Assembly: GCA_964498965.1 (NCBI GenBank)
Contig: CAZCJU010000074.1
Coordinates: 1-7,177, forward strand
Direction of reading: 5' to 3'
From: CAZCJU01 sp964498965
GTDB lineage: Bacteria > Bacillota > Clostridia > Oscillospirales > CAG-272
Length of the DNA stretch: 7,177 nt
Shown: in pieces, positions 5,851 to 7,177 of the stretch
How the letters are laid out: each line of letters starts with the position of its first letter
How positions within the stretch are numbered: the first letter of the stretch is position 1
Program-made: the position numbers and the translations under genes
Notes under the pieces: model-generated
What the model saw: the letters and a program-made list of their open reading frames with translations, nothing else
Database searches by the model: none
Told to the model about the DNA's origin: nothing

Positions 5851-7177
5851 AAACGTCAAGTCCGAAAAGAAGAAAACGAGCATAGTAAAAACTATCGGCA
5901 GGGTTCTCAAATTCGTTGCAAAGGAATACCCGATATTCTGTATAATCGTTCTTCTAAGCCTTATATTATCCGCCGTAGCTTCGGCAAACGGAACGATGTT
6001 TTTCAAGACGCTCATATCGGAGCATATAGAGCCTGCCATGGAATCGGGAAATTTGAACAAGCCCGCACTCATCAAGGACATTATACGGTTGGCATCGATA
6101 TATCTCGTCGCCGTGATCACCACTTTTATCGCTCAGCGACTTATGGTCAACATCACTCAGGGAACGCTTCGTTCCATAAGAAATTCGCTTTTCGAGCATA
6201 TGCAAAAGTTGCCTGTTCCGTACTTCGACAAGCACCAGCACGGTGACATTATGAGCGTTTATACGAACGATACGGACACATTGCGACAGCTTATCAGCCA
6301 AAGCATACCGAATCTTATTTCATCTACCGCCACGATAATCTCGTCAACGGTTTCTATGCTCATACTTTCTCCGTTGTTGTCGCTTATTGCATTTATCGTT
6401 GTATTTTTTGCGGTTTTGATCACGAAGAAGCTCGGAACAAAAAGTGCGAAATATTTCCGTAAGCGTCAAGCCGACATCGGCAAGATAAACGGATACATCG
6501 AGGAAATGTCCGAGGGACAAAAAGTCATCAAGGTCTTTAATCACGAGGGCAAGATTATGGAGGACTTTGAGCAGATCAACAACGAACTTTACGAAAGTAC
6601 CAAGAACGCAAACGGTCTTGCCAACATCGTGATGCCGATAATGGGAAATCTCGGATATTTAAACTATGTCTTCGTTGCCATAATCGGCGGTGTATTTGCC
6701 ATAAACGGCATAGGCGGCTTCGACATAGCCTCGCTCGTTCCGTTTTTGCAATTCACAAGAACGTTCAATCAACCGATATCACAGTTTTCGCAGCAGATAA
6801 ACTCTATCATCATGGCAATTGCCGGAGCGGAAAGAATATTTGCACTGCTTGACGAGCCTGTCGAAAAGGACGAAGGCTACGTAACACTTGTAAATGCGAA
6901 AGAAATCGACGGAAAAACGGTCGAGTGCGAGGAACGCACGGGCAAATGGGCTTGGAAGCACCCTCACCAAGCGGACGGAAGCGTCACCTACACGCCGTTA
7001 TGCGGTGATGTGGTATTCGACGGTGTCGATTTCGGATACGATCCGGACAAAATAGTACTTCACGACATAAAAATGTATGCCAAGCCGGGTCAAAAGGTCG
7101 CCTTTGTCGGAGCAACGGGTGCGGGAAAGACGACTATTACCAATTTGATCAACCGTTTCTACGATATTCAGGACGGC
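5843..7177 (+). CDS. Heterodimeric ABC exporter, partner subunit (TM288/BmrD/LmrD-like), 3' end outside window
   Basis: The open frame runs from the ATG at 5843, with AGGAG 9 nt upstream, to the right edge without a stop: 445 residues of an expected 600 or more. After a lysine-rich cytoplasmic N-terminus (1-12) the first membrane span is at about 30-52. A further hydrophobic segment is at about 80-96, a strongly hydrophobic pair at about 155-195, and another pair near 262-300. The coupling region includes EMSEGQKVIKVFNHE (about 220-234). Walker A GATGAGKTT is at 423-431; Q-loop, signature, Walker B and H-loop lie beyond the window. A linker of about 60 residues separates the membrane and ATPase domains and includes WAWKHPHQADG from Trp369. 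I recall such an insert in clostridial relatives of this subunit. It should carry the consensus catalytic site, but that cannot be seen here. Confidence 0.9.
   Translation, partial: MNKNVKSEKKKTSIVKTIGRVLKFVAKEYPIFCIIVLLSLILSAVASANGTMFFKTLISEHIEPAMESGNLNKPALIKDIIRLASIYLVAVITTFIAQRLMVNITQGTLRSIRNSLFEHMQKLPVPYFDKHQHGDIMSVYTNDTDTLRQLISQSIPNLISSTATIISSTVSMLILSPLLSLIAFIVVFFAVLITKKLGTKSAKYFRKRQADIGKINGYIEEMSEGQKVIKVFNHEGKIMEDFEQINNELYESTKNANGLANIVMPIMGNLGYLNYVFVAIIGGVFAINGIGGFDIASLVPFLQFTRTFNQPISQFSQQINSIIMAIAGAERIFALLDEPVEKDEGYVTLVNAKEIDGKTVECEERTGKWAWKHPHQADGSVTYTPLCGDVVFDGVDFGYDPDKIVLHDIKMYAKPGQKVAFVGATGAGKTTITNLINRFYDIQDG

Noticed and set aside
5356..6123. 255-codon open frame on the minus strand
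   Set aside because: It lies antisense across the end of one exporter gene and the start of the next, both with full motif support. Its translation shows no recognisable domain.
1..7177. CRISPR array, tRNA or rRNA gene, insertion sequence, or phage genes
   Set aside because: No regularly spaced repeats, cloverleaf-like stretches, transposase motifs or terminal inverted repeats were seen. Almost all of the window is covered by ordinary coding genes.

Overview
The window looks like chromosomal DNA of a low-to-mid GC Firmicute, most likely an uncultured gut Clostridia (Oscillospiraceae-like) bacterium. The reasons are the strong AGGAGG-type ribosome binding sites, sigma-A-type promoters, a Gram-positive-style lipoprotein, tight overlapping operons, and two transporter types common in that group. 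The taxonomic call is inference from style and family resemblance. It does not rest on a marker gene.

Layout. (1) Positions 1-313, minus strand: the N-terminal 104 residues of a small secreted protein with a signal peptide. It is driven by a near-consensus promoter with phased A-tracts upstream and a small inverted repeat downstream of the predicted start point. (2) Positions 442-3432, minus strand: four genes, each overlapping the next by 17-26 bp. In transcription order they are a Crp/Fnr-type regulator, a substrate-binding lipoprotein, a membrane permease and a short ATPase. Together they form a complete NitT/TauT-type (SsuABC-like) ABC importer of unknown substrate under a co-transcribed regulator. 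(3) Positions 3433-3661: a divergent intergenic region with a good promoter toward the right. Its -10 and start region are covered by two abutting perfect palindromes, and a 7-bp direct repeat lies on the crp side. (4) Positions 3662-7177, plus strand: a MarR-family repressor followed by two overlapping genes for the halves of a heterodimeric ABC exporter. The second gene runs off the window end.

How the genes work together. The left operon probably imports a small organic solute, with the Crp-like protein sensing something other than cAMP, because the cAMP-contacting Arg-Ser pair is absent. The right operon resembles self-regulated MarR/LmrR-type multidrug or lipid exporter operons: the repressor would bind the palindromes over its own promoter and be released by an exported compound. 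The first exporter subunit carries the degenerate ATP site (Walker B Glu to Asp, H-loop His to Gln), as in the TM287/TM288, BmrC/BmrD and LmrC/LmrD pairs.

No wholly new system is evident. The points most worth a second look are the stacked palindromes, the strongly expressed secreted protein of unknown function, and the unknown ligand and substrate of the Crp-linked importer.
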